A stretch of 18,679 bases of DNA from an uncultured Acetatifactor sp. Lineage in GTDB: Bacteria > Bacillota > Clostridia > Lachnospirales > Lachnospiraceae. The position numbers were made by a program, and so were the translations under genes. The stretch lies in assembly GCA_910585805.1 (NCBI GenBank), contig CAJUFB010000074.1, positions 1 to 18,679 of the forward strand, read 5' to 3'. Positions 1 through 7,602 of the stretch are shown one piece after another; positions within the stretch are counted from its first letter, which is position 1; every line of letters begins with the position of its first letter. Below the pieces are notes generated by a model. It was not told the DNA's origin. It saw nothing but the letters and a program-made list of their open reading frames with translations, and made no database searches.

Positions 1-2
1 GG

Positions 3-524
3 CGGCTGACCTGGAATCCCAATTACAAGGGGATCGATGACTGGCAGCTTGCACTTCGGAAAGAAAAACAGCAGAAAGAAGGCGGGGATCAGAATTTACA
101 GAAAGGCCGGGTGCTTTTTGGCCAGGAGGGAAAGGGATTGCCAGAAGGACTTCTGGATTTCCCCCACCGCAGATACAGGTTCCGCATTTACCAGCTTTGC
201 TTTGACGCAGGCCAAGATACCATCCCGTTTGCTTTTAAGGGAATCCGGGATCTGCACAGGGCCGGGTATGAGCAGCCCCCGGCTTCGGAATACCGGCTGG
301 TGTGCGATTCGGAGCTTGCCTGCCCGGAAGAATGGAAAGATACGGAAATATTGGAACAGATTTCGGCATATTACGGAAACCGGGTGCCGGAAGGCTACAG
401 AGGACGCCCCCTTGCATCTTCGGATGTGGTGGAACTGGACGATGGAACAGGCCGCCGCTATTTTTACATAGACGGCAGGAAATATGAACCTGTACGCTTC
501 TCCCCCTTTCTTGCGAAAAAATGA
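3..524 (+). CDS. YodL-domain protein, 3' end only (possible toprim/DUF3854-type N-terminus outside window)
   Basis: The reading frame is open from the first bases of the window, so the start lies upstream. It ends in TGA at 522-524. The first residues read WNPNYKGIDDW, which resembles the end of DUF3854/toprim-like domains of plasmid and ICE primase-like proteins; this is a family-memory match only. A lysine/glutamine-rich linker follows. The last 100 residues (RYRFRIYQL, then YRLVCDSEL, then GYRGRPLASSDVVEL, then YIDGRKYEPVRF) match the pattern of the YodL domain, which is common in very large conjugative-element proteins. The molecular function of YodL is not known. A strong terminator follows 25 bp after the stop, so this gene probably ends a transcript. 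The YodL call is fairly secure; the upstream domain call is weak. Confidence 0.7.
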   Translation, partial: RLTWNPNYKGIDDWQLALRKEKQQKEGGDQNLQKGRVLFGQEGKGLPEGLLDFPHRRYRFRIYQLCFDAGQDTIPFAFKGIRDLHRAGYEQPPASEYRLVCDSELACPEEWKDTEILEQISAYYGNRVPEGYRGRPLASSDVVELDDGTGRRYFYIDGRKYEPVRFSPFLAKK

Positions 525-549
525 AAGGATGGAGGCGGACAGCAGCAAT

Positions 550-585
550 GGCATGGAATGGGATTACCCGCTCCATGCCTTTTTT
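550..585 (+). terminator. Intrinsic terminator just before the PcfK-like gene
   Basis: GGCATGGA at 550-557 pairs perfectly with TCCATGCC at 572-579, and an inner GGG/CCC (560-562 with 567-569) closes an ATTA loop. Six T residues follow at 580-585. This is a textbook Rho-independent terminator. It ends only 18 bp before the next start codon. Confidence 0.85.
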
Positions 586-603
586 GACGAAAGGAGAGCA
601 GAT

Positions 604-1590
604 ATGAGTAATGCGTTTGAGGAAATGAACATGGAAGTATGTATGGAAGAAACCCCTTTTGAGGAGGCAGGAGATACCGGAAAGGGAGAAAACGGGCTGC
701 CCGATGGTTTTATGGACAGCACGGATGCATTTGAGGAGAATCCCTTTGATTCAGGCGGGCAGGAACCGGATGCGGCTTCTCTTCCGGCCCAGGAAGAAAC
801 GGTTTCAGATGGAGCGTGGGAGGACGCAGAAGAAAGCGACGACCCGGAAACCGATGGGACAGAAGAAACCAGGAAATCAGAGAAGGAGAGAGCGGAAAGC
901 TCTGATGCGGAAGAGCAATCAGAAGATAAAAAACGTGCAGTGCATGAGGCGGCAGAGGCCAGACGGAAAGCGGAATGGGAGGCCAGGCAGCAGGCAAAGA
1001 AGGATGCGGAAAAGGCACAGATGGAGCGAATCATGGCTATGAGCGAGGCGGAACTGATGTCAGAATCCATGAAACGGGTGGGGACTGACACAGAGAAGCT
1101 GACACGCCGCAACATGAAGGAATGTGTTTCTGAGTATATCCAGACTGCGTGCCTGGAAGATGCGGCGTTTGCGAGGCAGGTCATGCTTCCCCAGAAGAAC
1201 ATGGTCCGCTGCTTTCAGTATATCAACCGGAAGGCATATGAATATGTCCAGGATGAGATGAAAGCGGCCGGAATACAGCCGGGGCGGGATACGCCCTGCT
1301 ATTCCAGTGATATCCCGGACGACCTCTGTTACCACTGGGCGGAGGAATATTTCCGGACTATGGATGTAAAAGAGGATAAGGAGGATGAGGAGAAATTTGT
1401 CCCCAAACCTTATGCGGGAAGGACAACAGCCGGTTCCAAAGGAAAGAAAACCACTACAAAAAAATCCCCTGCCAAAAAGCCGGCAGAGAAGAAAGCGGAA
1501 AAGAAGGAGCCTGCCGACAACGGGCAGATATCCTTTATGGAGCAGCTTTCTCTGGAAAGCATGCTGGCGCCGGAAAAGAAAGCAGGATGA
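604..1590 (+). CDS. PcfK-like / AcrIIA9-family domain protein
   Basis: The 328-residue protein starts at ATG 604, preceded by AAAGGAGA. An in-frame ATG at 484 is rejected because the terminator lies between. Layout seen: a very acidic N-terminal third; an Ala/Arg/Glu/Lys-rich probable helix or coiled coil around residues 112-150; a conserved domain at about 160-255 (LTRRNMKECVSEYI, KNMVRCFQYINRKAYEYV, YHWAEEYF); then a Lys/Ala/Pro-rich basic tail. The domain pattern, with a charged residue plus CF/CY-YI and a WAEEYF/WAEDYY end, is that of the PcfK-like family named from Enterococcus plasmid pCF10. That family also includes the Cas9 inhibitor AcrIIA9. Whether this member inhibits Cas9 is unknown. 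It is followed closely by the DUF7666-like gene and, as usual for this family, a PcfJ-like gene lies nearby. Confidence 0.75.
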   Translation: MSNAFEEMNMEVCMEETPFEEAGDTGKGENGLPDGFMDSTDAFEENPFDSGGQEPDAASLPAQEETVSDGAWEDAEESDDPETDGTEETRKSEKERAESSDAEEQSEDKKRAVHEAAEARRKAEWEARQQAKKDAEKAQMERIMAMSEAELMSESMKRVGTDTEKLTRRNMKECVSEYIQTACLEDAAFARQVMLPQKNMVRCFQYINRKAYEYVQDEMKAAGIQPGRDTPCYSSDIPDDLCYHWAEEYFRTMDVKEDKEDEEKFVPKPYAGRTTAGSKGKKTTTKKSPAKKPAEKKAEKKEPADNGQISFMEQLSLESMLAPEKKAG

Positions 1591-1612
1591 ATCGTTTACG
1601 GAGGTGAAAAGA

Positions 1613-2161
1613 ATGATTGCTTATAAAGGTTTTGCGCCCGGCCTTATCTGCCGGGATTACCATTTTGTACTGGGCCTGAACAGGACGGAGAAGGCGAACT
1701 GCCGCCAGAACGGTTTTCACTGTGCAGAGAATCCCCTGGACTGTCTTACCTACTATCCCAACATGGACCATGCTGAATACTACATTGTAAATGCGGGGGG
1801 CGACATGGACGAAGATGGGAATGATACGAAGATCTCCTGCACAGAGCTGACGATACTGAAAAAGCTGACAAAGGAGGACTTCTTTCTCCATGCCCTTGCT
1901 TTCATGGCCGACCATCCTTTGCGGGAATGGAGCAGCCATGTGAAAAAGGATAGGGCGGAGGCTGTTTCCGGATATGCCGTGGTGCGGGGGATCGACCCGG
2001 TAGCCAGCGGCAGAAAGGGTGATATCCTTGCCTTTGCAAAAGAAAACCCGGTGAACGGGCATATTATCCAGATCGCACTGGCGCAGGTGGACGGAATAAA
2101 GGTTCTCCCTGATAGCTGGTATGGCGTGGACCTGACAGAAAGGAGGGTGGCCCTGCTATGA
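1613..2161 (+). CDS. DUF7666-like protein
   Basis: The 182-residue protein starts at ATG 1613, with GGAGGTG at 1600-1606. Longer in-frame openings upstream only shadow the preceding gene. The N-terminus reads MIAYKGF, then CRDYHF, then CRQNGFHCAENPLDCLTYY. This is the Y-K-G-F / GFH-C-ENP-D-L-Y pattern of DUF7666 proteins, which are common on phages and conjugative elements and have no assigned function. The conserved His and Cys in GFHCAENP suggest a catalytic or metal site, but this is inference. Its stop overlaps the next start (ATGA at 2158-2161), indicating translational coupling with the PcfJ-like gene. Confidence 0.65.
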   Translation: MIAYKGFAPGLICRDYHFVLGLNRTEKANCRQNGFHCAENPLDCLTYYPNMDHAEYYIVNAGGDMDEDGNDTKISCTELTILKKLTKEDFFLHALAFMADHPLREWSSHVKKDRAEAVSGYAVVRGIDPVASGRKGDILAFAKENPVNGHIIQIALAQVDGIKVLPDSWYGVDLTERRVALL

Positions 2162-4353
2162 AGAAAAAGGAACTGCTGAAATTAAGGACTTTGAATGCTA
2201 CATCCAAAATGATGCAGATGGCAGATGCAGACGTGCCGCAGCGTACTGTATATAAGAGCTGGAATGGTGAGCAGGTTTACTTATCCTATGAGTACAGCCT
2301 GTATATGCGCTGCCAGGTCGTACACGGCTTTTTAAAAGTGGCCTTTTTCCTCCCGGAGCATATGCGGGCGGGAGGGAAAAAAGCTGCTTATGAATTATAT
2401 ATTGATAAAGAAAAGGGGGAATTTATAACCTATGACCGTATCAGGCAGAAATGGCTGACGGCAAAGGTGGATATGCTCCCATGGCCGGGGTATATTTACG
2501 GTTCGAAGAATAAGTGGATCAGTCCGCAGGGACATGATCGGATAAAAAAATATCTGGGCGGAGAGCATGGAGGCTATCAGGGGCTGCTGGAATACCAGCT
2601 AAAGGTCCGTGCGGAGGAATTAAAACGGCGCCATAAGAGGGAGACCGACCCCTGGGACCTGGAGATGGCACAGACGCCAAAGTTACCCAAAGACTGGAAA
2701 CGCTGGGTAGATAAAGTCGGTATTAGGGAAAATTATATCTTTTACCAGTACAGTAAGAAAGGAGCAAAGACAGGATATTGTACGTTCTGTGAAAAAGAAG
2801 TGGCAGTCAGTAAGCCCCGCCATAACAAGACGGGGCGCTGTATGCGCTGCCGCCATAAGATTACCTATAAGTCCATCGGGAGAGCCGGCACGGTTGTGAC
2901 GGAGGACGCCAAAATGTATCTGATGCAGCGGTGCGAGGACGGCTTTATCCTCCGGGAATTCAACGGATACCGCAGATACCGGAAAGGGGATTATAAAAAT
3001 CCGGAAGTCAGCAGCTGGGAGATCAGGAGGGCGATTTATGACCATAATGCCAACCCCATAAACGCTTATTACTGGGGGTTATATAAACTGGCTGAAACTC
3101 GGTGGATCAGGACCTCGTTTTGTGTTCCGAACTGGTATGGGGACGGGAGAGGACGGGTGTATGGAAAAACCCTCCCGACACTTGGCGCCAGGGAACTGCG
3201 CCGCACAGGGATGATCGAAACCCTGCAGGACAGGCAAAAAATCGACCCAGAAAAATACCTTGCAGTCTATGAGAGAATACCGCAGTTAGAGCAGCTTGCA
3301 AAGGCCCATCTTTCAGTCCTGGTGACGGAATGTATGAGGGATTATTACAATTTTGAAAAAGCCTTCAAAAATCCCCAGTCCGGAAGCCTGCTGAAACTCT
3401 TAGGGATTGATTCCCAGCAGTTGAAACGGCTCCGGAAGAACAGGGGCGGAAGGAAGTTCCTGGCGTGGCTGCAGTTTGAAAAAGCCACCGGTAAGTGTCT
3501 GACGGATGAAACGGTTGCCTGGTTCTGTAAAGAAGATATCCTGCCGGACCGGCTGCGGTTTATCACGGACCGGATGAGTGTTGTGCAGATCTTTAACTAT
3601 ATCCGGCGCCAGATGCGGGAAAACGGCATGAAGAGTGGCGAGGTGCTCACTACATGGAGCGATTATCTTTCTATGGCCTGCCGCCTTAAAATGGATGTCA
3701 ATGATGCCATCATCTACCGTGTCCGGAAACTTCGCCAGCGGCATGATGAACTGGTGGAGCTTTGCGGGCAGAAAGAACTGGCAATCAGGGCGGGGGAGAT
3801 TCTGGAGAAATACCCGCATGTTGAGGACATTTATCAGGAAGTAAAAGAGGTTTATGGGTATACGGGGGAAGACTACACCGTCATTGTACCGTCACGGATT
3901 GAGGAGATCATGGATGAAGGGGAAAAACTTCATCATTGTGTCGGGAGCAGCGACAGGTACTGGGAGCGCATTGAAAGAAGGGAAAGCTATGTGCTGTTCC
4001 TTCGCAGGGTTTCTAAACCCGATGCCCCCTATTATACCCTGGAGATTGAGCCGGACGGGACGGTAAGGCAGAAACGGACAATGTATGACCGTCAGAAGGA
4101 GGACATTAAAGATGCGGAAAAATTCCTGCGGGAATGGCAGAAGGTAATTTCCAAAAGGATCACCGCAAAAGAGAGAGGGTTTGCAGAAAAAAGCCGTATT
4201 CTGCGGAACCAGGAATTTACACAGATGCGGGAAAACCAGGTCATCATCCATACCGGCGACCTGCGGGGGCAGCTTCTGGTCGATGTTCTGATGAAGGATC
4301 TGATGGAGAACAAAGAGGAACTTGCGGGAACTGCATTGGCAGATGCCGCTTAA
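2158..4353 (+). CDS. PcfJ-like protein with zinc-ribbon
   Basis: The 731-residue protein is coupled to the upstream gene by an ATGA overlap. A CxxC...CxxC zinc-ribbon signature is visible at C208/C211 and C228/C231. The C-terminal PcfJ core holds MDEGEKLHHCVG (H592, H593, C594), followed by YVLFLRR, PYYTLEIEPDG and VRQKRTMYDR. The LHHCVG motif with a later TLEI strand and conserved glutamine is the hallmark of the PcfJ family, found with PcfK on conjugative plasmids (pCF10) and ICEs. The biochemical role is unknown; the His-His-Cys cluster plus the zinc ribbon suggest nucleic-acid binding or an enzyme. No membrane segments or signal peptide are seen, so it should be cytoplasmic. Length is normal for long family members and nothing looks broken. 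Confidence 0.8.
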   Translation: MKKKELLKLRTLNATSKMMQMADADVPQRTVYKSWNGEQVYLSYEYSLYMRCQVVHGFLKVAFFLPEHMRAGGKKAAYELYIDKEKGEFITYDRIRQKWLTAKVDMLPWPGYIYGSKNKWISPQGHDRIKKYLGGEHGGYQGLLEYQLKVRAEELKRRHKRETDPWDLEMAQTPKLPKDWKRWVDKVGIRENYIFYQYSKKGAKTGYCTFCEKEVAVSKPRHNKTGRCMRCRHKITYKSIGRAGTVVTEDAKMYLMQRCEDGFILREFNGYRRYRKGDYKNPEVSSWEIRRAIYDHNANPINAYYWGLYKLAETRWIRTSFCVPNWYGDGRGRVYGKTLPTLGARELRRTGMIETLQDRQKIDPEKYLAVYERIPQLEQLAKAHLSVLVTECMRDYYNFEKAFKNPQSGSLLKLLGIDSQQLKRLRKNRGGRKFLAWLQFEKATGKCLTDETVAWFCKEDILPDRLRFITDRMSVVQIFNYIRRQMRENGMKSGEVLTTWSDYLSMACRLKMDVNDAIIYRVRKLRQRHDELVELCGQKELAIRAGEILEKYPHVEDIYQEVKEVYGYTGEDYTVIVPSRIEEIMDEGEKLHHCVGSSDRYWERIERRESYVLFLRRVSKPDAPYYTLEIEPDGTVRQKRTMYDRQKEDIKDAEKFLREWQKVISKRITAKERGFAEKSRILRNQEFTQMRENQVIIHTGDLRGQLLVDVLMKDLMENKEELAGTALADAA

Positions 4354-4411
4354 TAGTATGTGGCGGGATGTCTTAGAACATCCTGCCCTTTTCCATAATA
4401 AGGAGGAATCT

Positions 4412-4735
4412 ATGGTAAAAAATCTGAGCCAGTTGAAAAAGACTTTGAAGAAGGGAACCTGCTTCGAGATCACCGCCCACTGCCGCCCGGAATACGTGGG
4501 GCAGAAACGGAAGGTCACGGCGGCAAATACCCAGGGATTTTACAGTATCGTGCCGGAGGAACCGGGCTGCAAGGTCACCCTTGCCAACAACGGGAAGGGG
4601 TCTGTCCTCTGGTGGAGCAACGCCCCGTTCTGGGAATTTGAGAATGGGATCTGCAGTATATACTGCAATGATAAAGAACACACGGAAAAATTTTTAGTTA
4701 TGTCATTCCGCATCACAGGGCAGGAGGTGGCTTAA
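4412..4735 (+). CDS. 107-residue protein of unknown function
   Basis: Start ATG 4412 is chosen because AAGGAGG lies 6 bp upstream; the frame stays open further upstream but those codons overlap or abut the PcfJ-like gene. The protein begins MVKNLSQLKKTLKKGTCFEI and continues with a beta-rich stretch (GFYSIVPEEPGCKVTLANNGKGSVLWWSNAPFWEF) and a YCND turn. No transmembrane segment or known domain is recognised. The pattern 'lysine-rich helix then small beta domain with WW..FWEF' recalls short accessory proteins of conjugative elements, but I cannot name it. Its TAA directly abuts the ATG of the ligase gene, so the two are very probably co-translated, which hints at, but does not prove, a nucleic-acid-linked role. 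Confidence 0.7.
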   Translation: MVKNLSQLKKTLKKGTCFEITAHCRPEYVGQKRKVTAANTQGFYSIVPEEPGCKVTLANNGKGSVLWWSNAPFWEFENGICSIYCNDKEHTEKFLVMSFRITGQEVA

Positions 4736-6751
4736 ATGGCACAGAACGCATGGGGAAAAATACAGGCATTGACCGCACAGTTAAACCAGTACAGGGATGA
4801 ATATTATAACAGCGATGCCCAGTCCGTTTCGGATGCAGTCTATGACCGGATGTATGACGAGCTGGCAACCTTGGAGAAGGAAACGGGGATATGGATGGCA
4901 GATTCCCCCACACAGACAGTGGGCTTTCAGGCAGTCAGTGAGCTTAAAAAGACAGGCCATCCGATTCCGCTGCTCTCACTGGACAAGACGAAAAGCGTTG
5001 AGGAACTGGTCTCCTTTGCAGGGGAGCACCAGATCCTTTTGATGCTGAAGCTGGACGGTTTGACGGTCAAGCTGACTTATGAGAATGGGAAACTGATTGA
5101 AGCTTCTACCCGTGGTGACGGGGATACCGGAGAAATAATCACCCATAATGTCCGCGGCATTTCCGGGATACCGCAGCACATTCCCCACAAGGAACGTCTG
5201 GTGGTGAGCGGGGAGGCATTTATCCGGCCAGGTGATTTTAAGAAACTGCGGGAAACCCTGACGGACAGCAACGGTGAACGCTACAAGAACGGAAGGAACC
5301 TGGCGGTTGGCTCCGTGCGTCTGCTGGATGCGGCAGTCTGCCGGGAGCGGAAGGTGATGTATATGCCCTTTACCGTAGTGGAAGGATTTCCGGAAATGGA
5401 ATCAAAATCCCAGAAACTGCGGAAACTCCCGGAACTGGGCTTCCAGGTCTGTAAATTTGTCATCAGCAGGAGGAAGCTGACCAGCCAGGAGATGGCGGAC
5501 GGCATCGGGAATCTGCGGCAGTTTGCAGAGGACAATGACATCCCCATTGACGGGATCGTGGCCTCCTACAATGACATTGCCTTTTCCCGGTCTTGCGGCA
5601 GGACAGGACACCACTATAAGGATGGGATGGCCTTTAAATTCGAGGACGAGCTCCACGAAACAAAGCTGCTCTCTATTGAGTGGAACCCTTCCCGTTCCGG
5701 GGAGATCTCCCCAGTGGCGGTTTTTGAACCGGTAGAGATAGACGGATGTGAGGTATCCAGGGCAAGCCTGCACAACCTTTCTTTTATCGAGGGAATGGAG
5801 CTGATGCCCAGATGCCGGATACTGGTCAGCAAGCGGAACATGATCATCCCCCATGTGGAGGAAAATCTGGACCGTGGCCGTTTTGTCATGGGGCAGGCCG
5901 TACCGGAAAGGTGCCCCTGCTGTGGGGAGCCTGTCCGCATCCACGAGAGCCGTTCCGTGGAGAATGGGAAAGATAAGGTTACTAAGACTCTGTTTTGTGA
6001 TAACCAGGGCTGTGAGACCAGACGCCTGCGCCGGTTCGTGCATTTCGTCAGCCAGAAAGCTATGAATATCGAAGGTCTGTCAGAGGCCACTCTGGAGAAA
6101 TTCATTGGAAAAGGGTGGATTCACACCTACATGGATATCTATGGGCTTGACAGGCACAGGAACGAGATTGTAAATATGGAAGGCTTTGGGGAGAAATCCT
6201 GGCAGCGTCTGTGGGATGCCATCCAGGGCAGCAGGAATACCACCTTTGAGCGGTATCTCATCGCCATGGATATCCCTATGGTGGGAAATACGGCCAGCCG
6301 GACCCTTGCCGGGGTGTTCCACAGTGACCTGGAGGAATTTGAGGAGGCGGTGCATCACCAGTATGATTTTACGCAGCTCCCTGATTTCGGGGATACCCTG
6401 CACAACAATATCCATGAATGGTTTTATGATGAAGAAAATCTGTATGTATGGGAGGTATTACAGCAAATGTTACATATCGAAAAAAGGACAGCGGAAAATA
6501 ATACGGCCGTAGTACAGGAGAATCCTTTTGTGGGGATGACTGTCGTAGTGACCGGAAAGGTGGAACCCTATACCCGCAGCGGTATCAATGAGAAGATTGA
6601 ATCCCTGGGCGCCCATGCCGGGAGTTCGGTGAGCAAAAAGACGGATTACCTGGTCTGCGGGGAGAATGCCGGGAGCAAGCTGGCAAAGGCAAGGGAGCTG
6701 GGGATAACAGTTCTGACGCCGGCCCAGTTTTTCCAGATGGCAGGCGAATAG
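4736..6751 (+). CDS. ligA: NAD+-dependent DNA ligase (accessory LigA)
   Basis: The 671 residues match normal LigA length, with all domains in order. The NAD-binding Ia region carries YYNSDAQSVSDAVYDRMYDEL. The adenylation domain has the catalytic K105 in KLDG, followed by STRGDGDTGEIITHNVRGI, SGEAFI and NGRNLAVGSVRLLD. The OB fold runs from PVAVFEPVEIDG to ASLHN. Four zinc ligand cysteines are plausible among C393/C395/C396 and C421/C426. Helix-hairpin-helix repeats follow (GFGEKSW, MDIPMVGNTASRTL), then a BRCT domain from about 595 to the end. The enzyme seals nicks using NAD+. It is divergent from housekeeping LigA at usually strict places (KLDGL, AVGSVR), suggesting a second, element-borne copy. 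It begins one base after the upstream stop, with GGAGGTGG inside the previous gene. Confidence 0.93.
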   Translation: MAQNAWGKIQALTAQLNQYRDEYYNSDAQSVSDAVYDRMYDELATLEKETGIWMADSPTQTVGFQAVSELKKTGHPIPLLSLDKTKSVEELVSFAGEHQILLMLKLDGLTVKLTYENGKLIEASTRGDGDTGEIITHNVRGISGIPQHIPHKERLVVSGEAFIRPGDFKKLRETLTDSNGERYKNGRNLAVGSVRLLDAAVCRERKVMYMPFTVVEGFPEMESKSQKLRKLPELGFQVCKFVISRRKLTSQEMADGIGNLRQFAEDNDIPIDGIVASYNDIAFSRSCGRTGHHYKDGMAFKFEDELHETKLLSIEWNPSRSGEISPVAVFEPVEIDGCEVSRASLHNLSFIEGMELMPRCRILVSKRNMIIPHVEENLDRGRFVMGQAVPERCPCCGEPVRIHESRSVENGKDKVTKTLFCDNQGCETRRLRRFVHFVSQKAMNIEGLSEATLEKFIGKGWIHTYMDIYGLDRHRNEIVNMEGFGEKSWQRLWDAIQGSRNTTFERYLIAMDIPMVGNTASRTLAGVFHSDLEEFEEAVHHQYDFTQLPDFGDTLHNNIHEWFYDEENLYVWEVLQQMLHIEKRTAENNTAVVQENPFVGMTVVVTGKVEPYTRSGINEKIESLGAHAGSSVSKKTDYLVCGENAGSKLAKARELGITVLTPAQFFQMAGE

Positions 6752-6793
6752 AAAGGAAACTACCCGCCAGAAACAAGTAAATCATAGCATACG

Positions 6794-6817
6794 GGGGAGA
6801 GAAAAGAGGCTCTCCCC
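6794..6817 (+). promoter_or_regulatory. GC-rich hairpin in ligase/unknown-gene spacer
   Basis: GGGGAGAG at 6794-6801 pairs perfectly with CTCTCCCC at 6810-6817 around an 8-base loop. There is no T-run on either side, so it is not a standard terminator. It lies just upstream of the GGAAGGAGG ribosome site of the next gene. It could stabilise or process the mRNA. Confidence 0.4.
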
Positions 6818-6838
6818 TGTCTGGAAGGAGGCTATAAG

Positions 6839-7465
6839 ATGAATAACAGGACGATGATAAAATTATCCACATCCGAGGACTGCGTTACCCTGCGGACACT
6901 CTCTAAAGAGTACCATTCTCCCCAGGGCTTTGTCTTTACGGAGAAAGAACTGCTGGAACTGGAAGAAAGAAGATATATGACGGTATCCGATATCCGCTCC
7001 TTTGCAAAACTGTCATTACGGAAGTCATTCGAGCAGGCGGAGATTCTGGAAATAGAATTTACCTGGCTCAGTGACGCAGGGGGAGGGAAGGTGTCCGGCA
7101 GGACGGAAACAGTACGGCTTTCCTATGAGAAATTTAAAGCTTCCATAACGCAGAGCCGGGAGAATAGCATGCAGATAAAGATGCTGTCCTTAGAGGAAAG
7201 CGGCAGGCCAAAGATTGAGTTTCAGAGCAGAAGAAATCTGAAAGCAGTGGCAGAGACAAAGGCATTGCGGAAAAAACTGGGAAAGTTCCTGGCAGACCAT
7301 TTCCTGAGATGGAAAGGCAGCAGGCAGATCACGGTGTATGATGATTTTGAACCGTACAGCTTTTTCTTCCAGGAACAGACGCCCTATGGGAACGGCATGT
7401 GCGGAGGTGTTATCCTTCACGGCCGGGAGAATCTGGAAAAGGCGTACTATGGGATACATACCTGA
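6839..7465 (+). CDS. 208-residue protein of unknown function
   Basis: ATG 6839 is preceded by GGAAGGAGG at ideal spacing. The protein is soluble-looking with no signal or membrane segment. The first half is charged and helical (TEKELLELEERRYMTVSDIRSF). The C-terminal half has a distinctive block: LGKFLADHFLRWKGSRQITVYDDFEPYSFFFQE, then GGVILHGRENLEKAYYGIHT. The YDDF-PYSFFF, GG-I-H and YxIHT elements look like a conserved small domain seen in proteins of clostridial conjugative elements, but I cannot name it with confidence. It sits 87 bp after the ligase gene and is followed by a terminator, so it is the last gene of the long plus-strand run. Confidence 0.75.
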   Translation: MNNRTMIKLSTSEDCVTLRTLSKEYHSPQGFVFTEKELLELEERRYMTVSDIRSFAKLSLRKSFEQAEILEIEFTWLSDAGGGKVSGRTETVRLSYEKFKASITQSRENSMQIKMLSLEESGRPKIEFQSRRNLKAVAETKALRKKLGKFLADHFLRWKGSRQITVYDDFEPYSFFFQEQTPYGNGMCGGVILHGRENLEKAYYGIHT

Positions 7466-7491
7466 CCGGATGAACAGGACAAGTTAAGGTG

Positions 7492-7539
7492 TAAAAAAGC
7501 AGGATACGGCAGAAATAATGCTGCCGGTCCTGTTTTTTT
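7492..7539 (+). terminator. Intrinsic terminator between the 208-residue gene and parM
   Basis: CAGGA-TA-CGGCAG (about 7499-7512) pairs with CTGCCG-G-TCCTG (7521-7532) with a small internal asymmetry. Seven T residues follow at 7533-7539 and an A-run precedes. It separates the upstream run of genes from the partition genes. Confidence 0.8.
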
Positions 7540-7546
7540 GTTGGGA

Positions 7547-7579
7547 AATGCGTATCTAATGCGTAAGTAATAAGTATAA
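7547..7579. repeat. Three tandem 11-bp repeats, candidate parC centromere/operator
   Basis: AATGCGTATCT (7547-7557), AATGCGTAAGT (7558-7568) and AATAAGTATAA (7569-7579) stand head to tail; the third copy is degenerate. One-helical-turn repeats directly before parM are the usual form of ParR-binding centromeres, which also serve as the operator of the parMR promoter. The short run and the lack of a clear -35 box keep this tentative. Confidence 0.5.
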
Positions 7580-7602
7580 AGAAAAAAAGGAGATGAAAAA
7601 CT

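Noticed and set aside
484..603. Upstream start for the PcfK-like protein at ATG 484
   Set aside because: It would overlap the YodL gene and read through a strong terminator, and it has no ribosome site; ATG 604 has a good one.
564..1202. 212-residue minus-strand frame, Ser-rich
   Set aside because: It lies opposite the PcfK-like gene and its Ser/Ala-rich composition is the mirror of Glu/Asp/Lys-rich coding; no ribosome site or family pattern.
1385..1612. Longer start for the DUF7666-like protein
   Set aside because: The extension is a shadow of the Lys-rich tail of the preceding gene in another frame; GGAGGTG and the conserved MIAYKGF start fix the start at 1613.
5402..6105. Two long minus-strand frames opposite the ligase gene
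   Set aside because: The plus strand encodes a complete LigA with all motifs, so these are antisense shadows.
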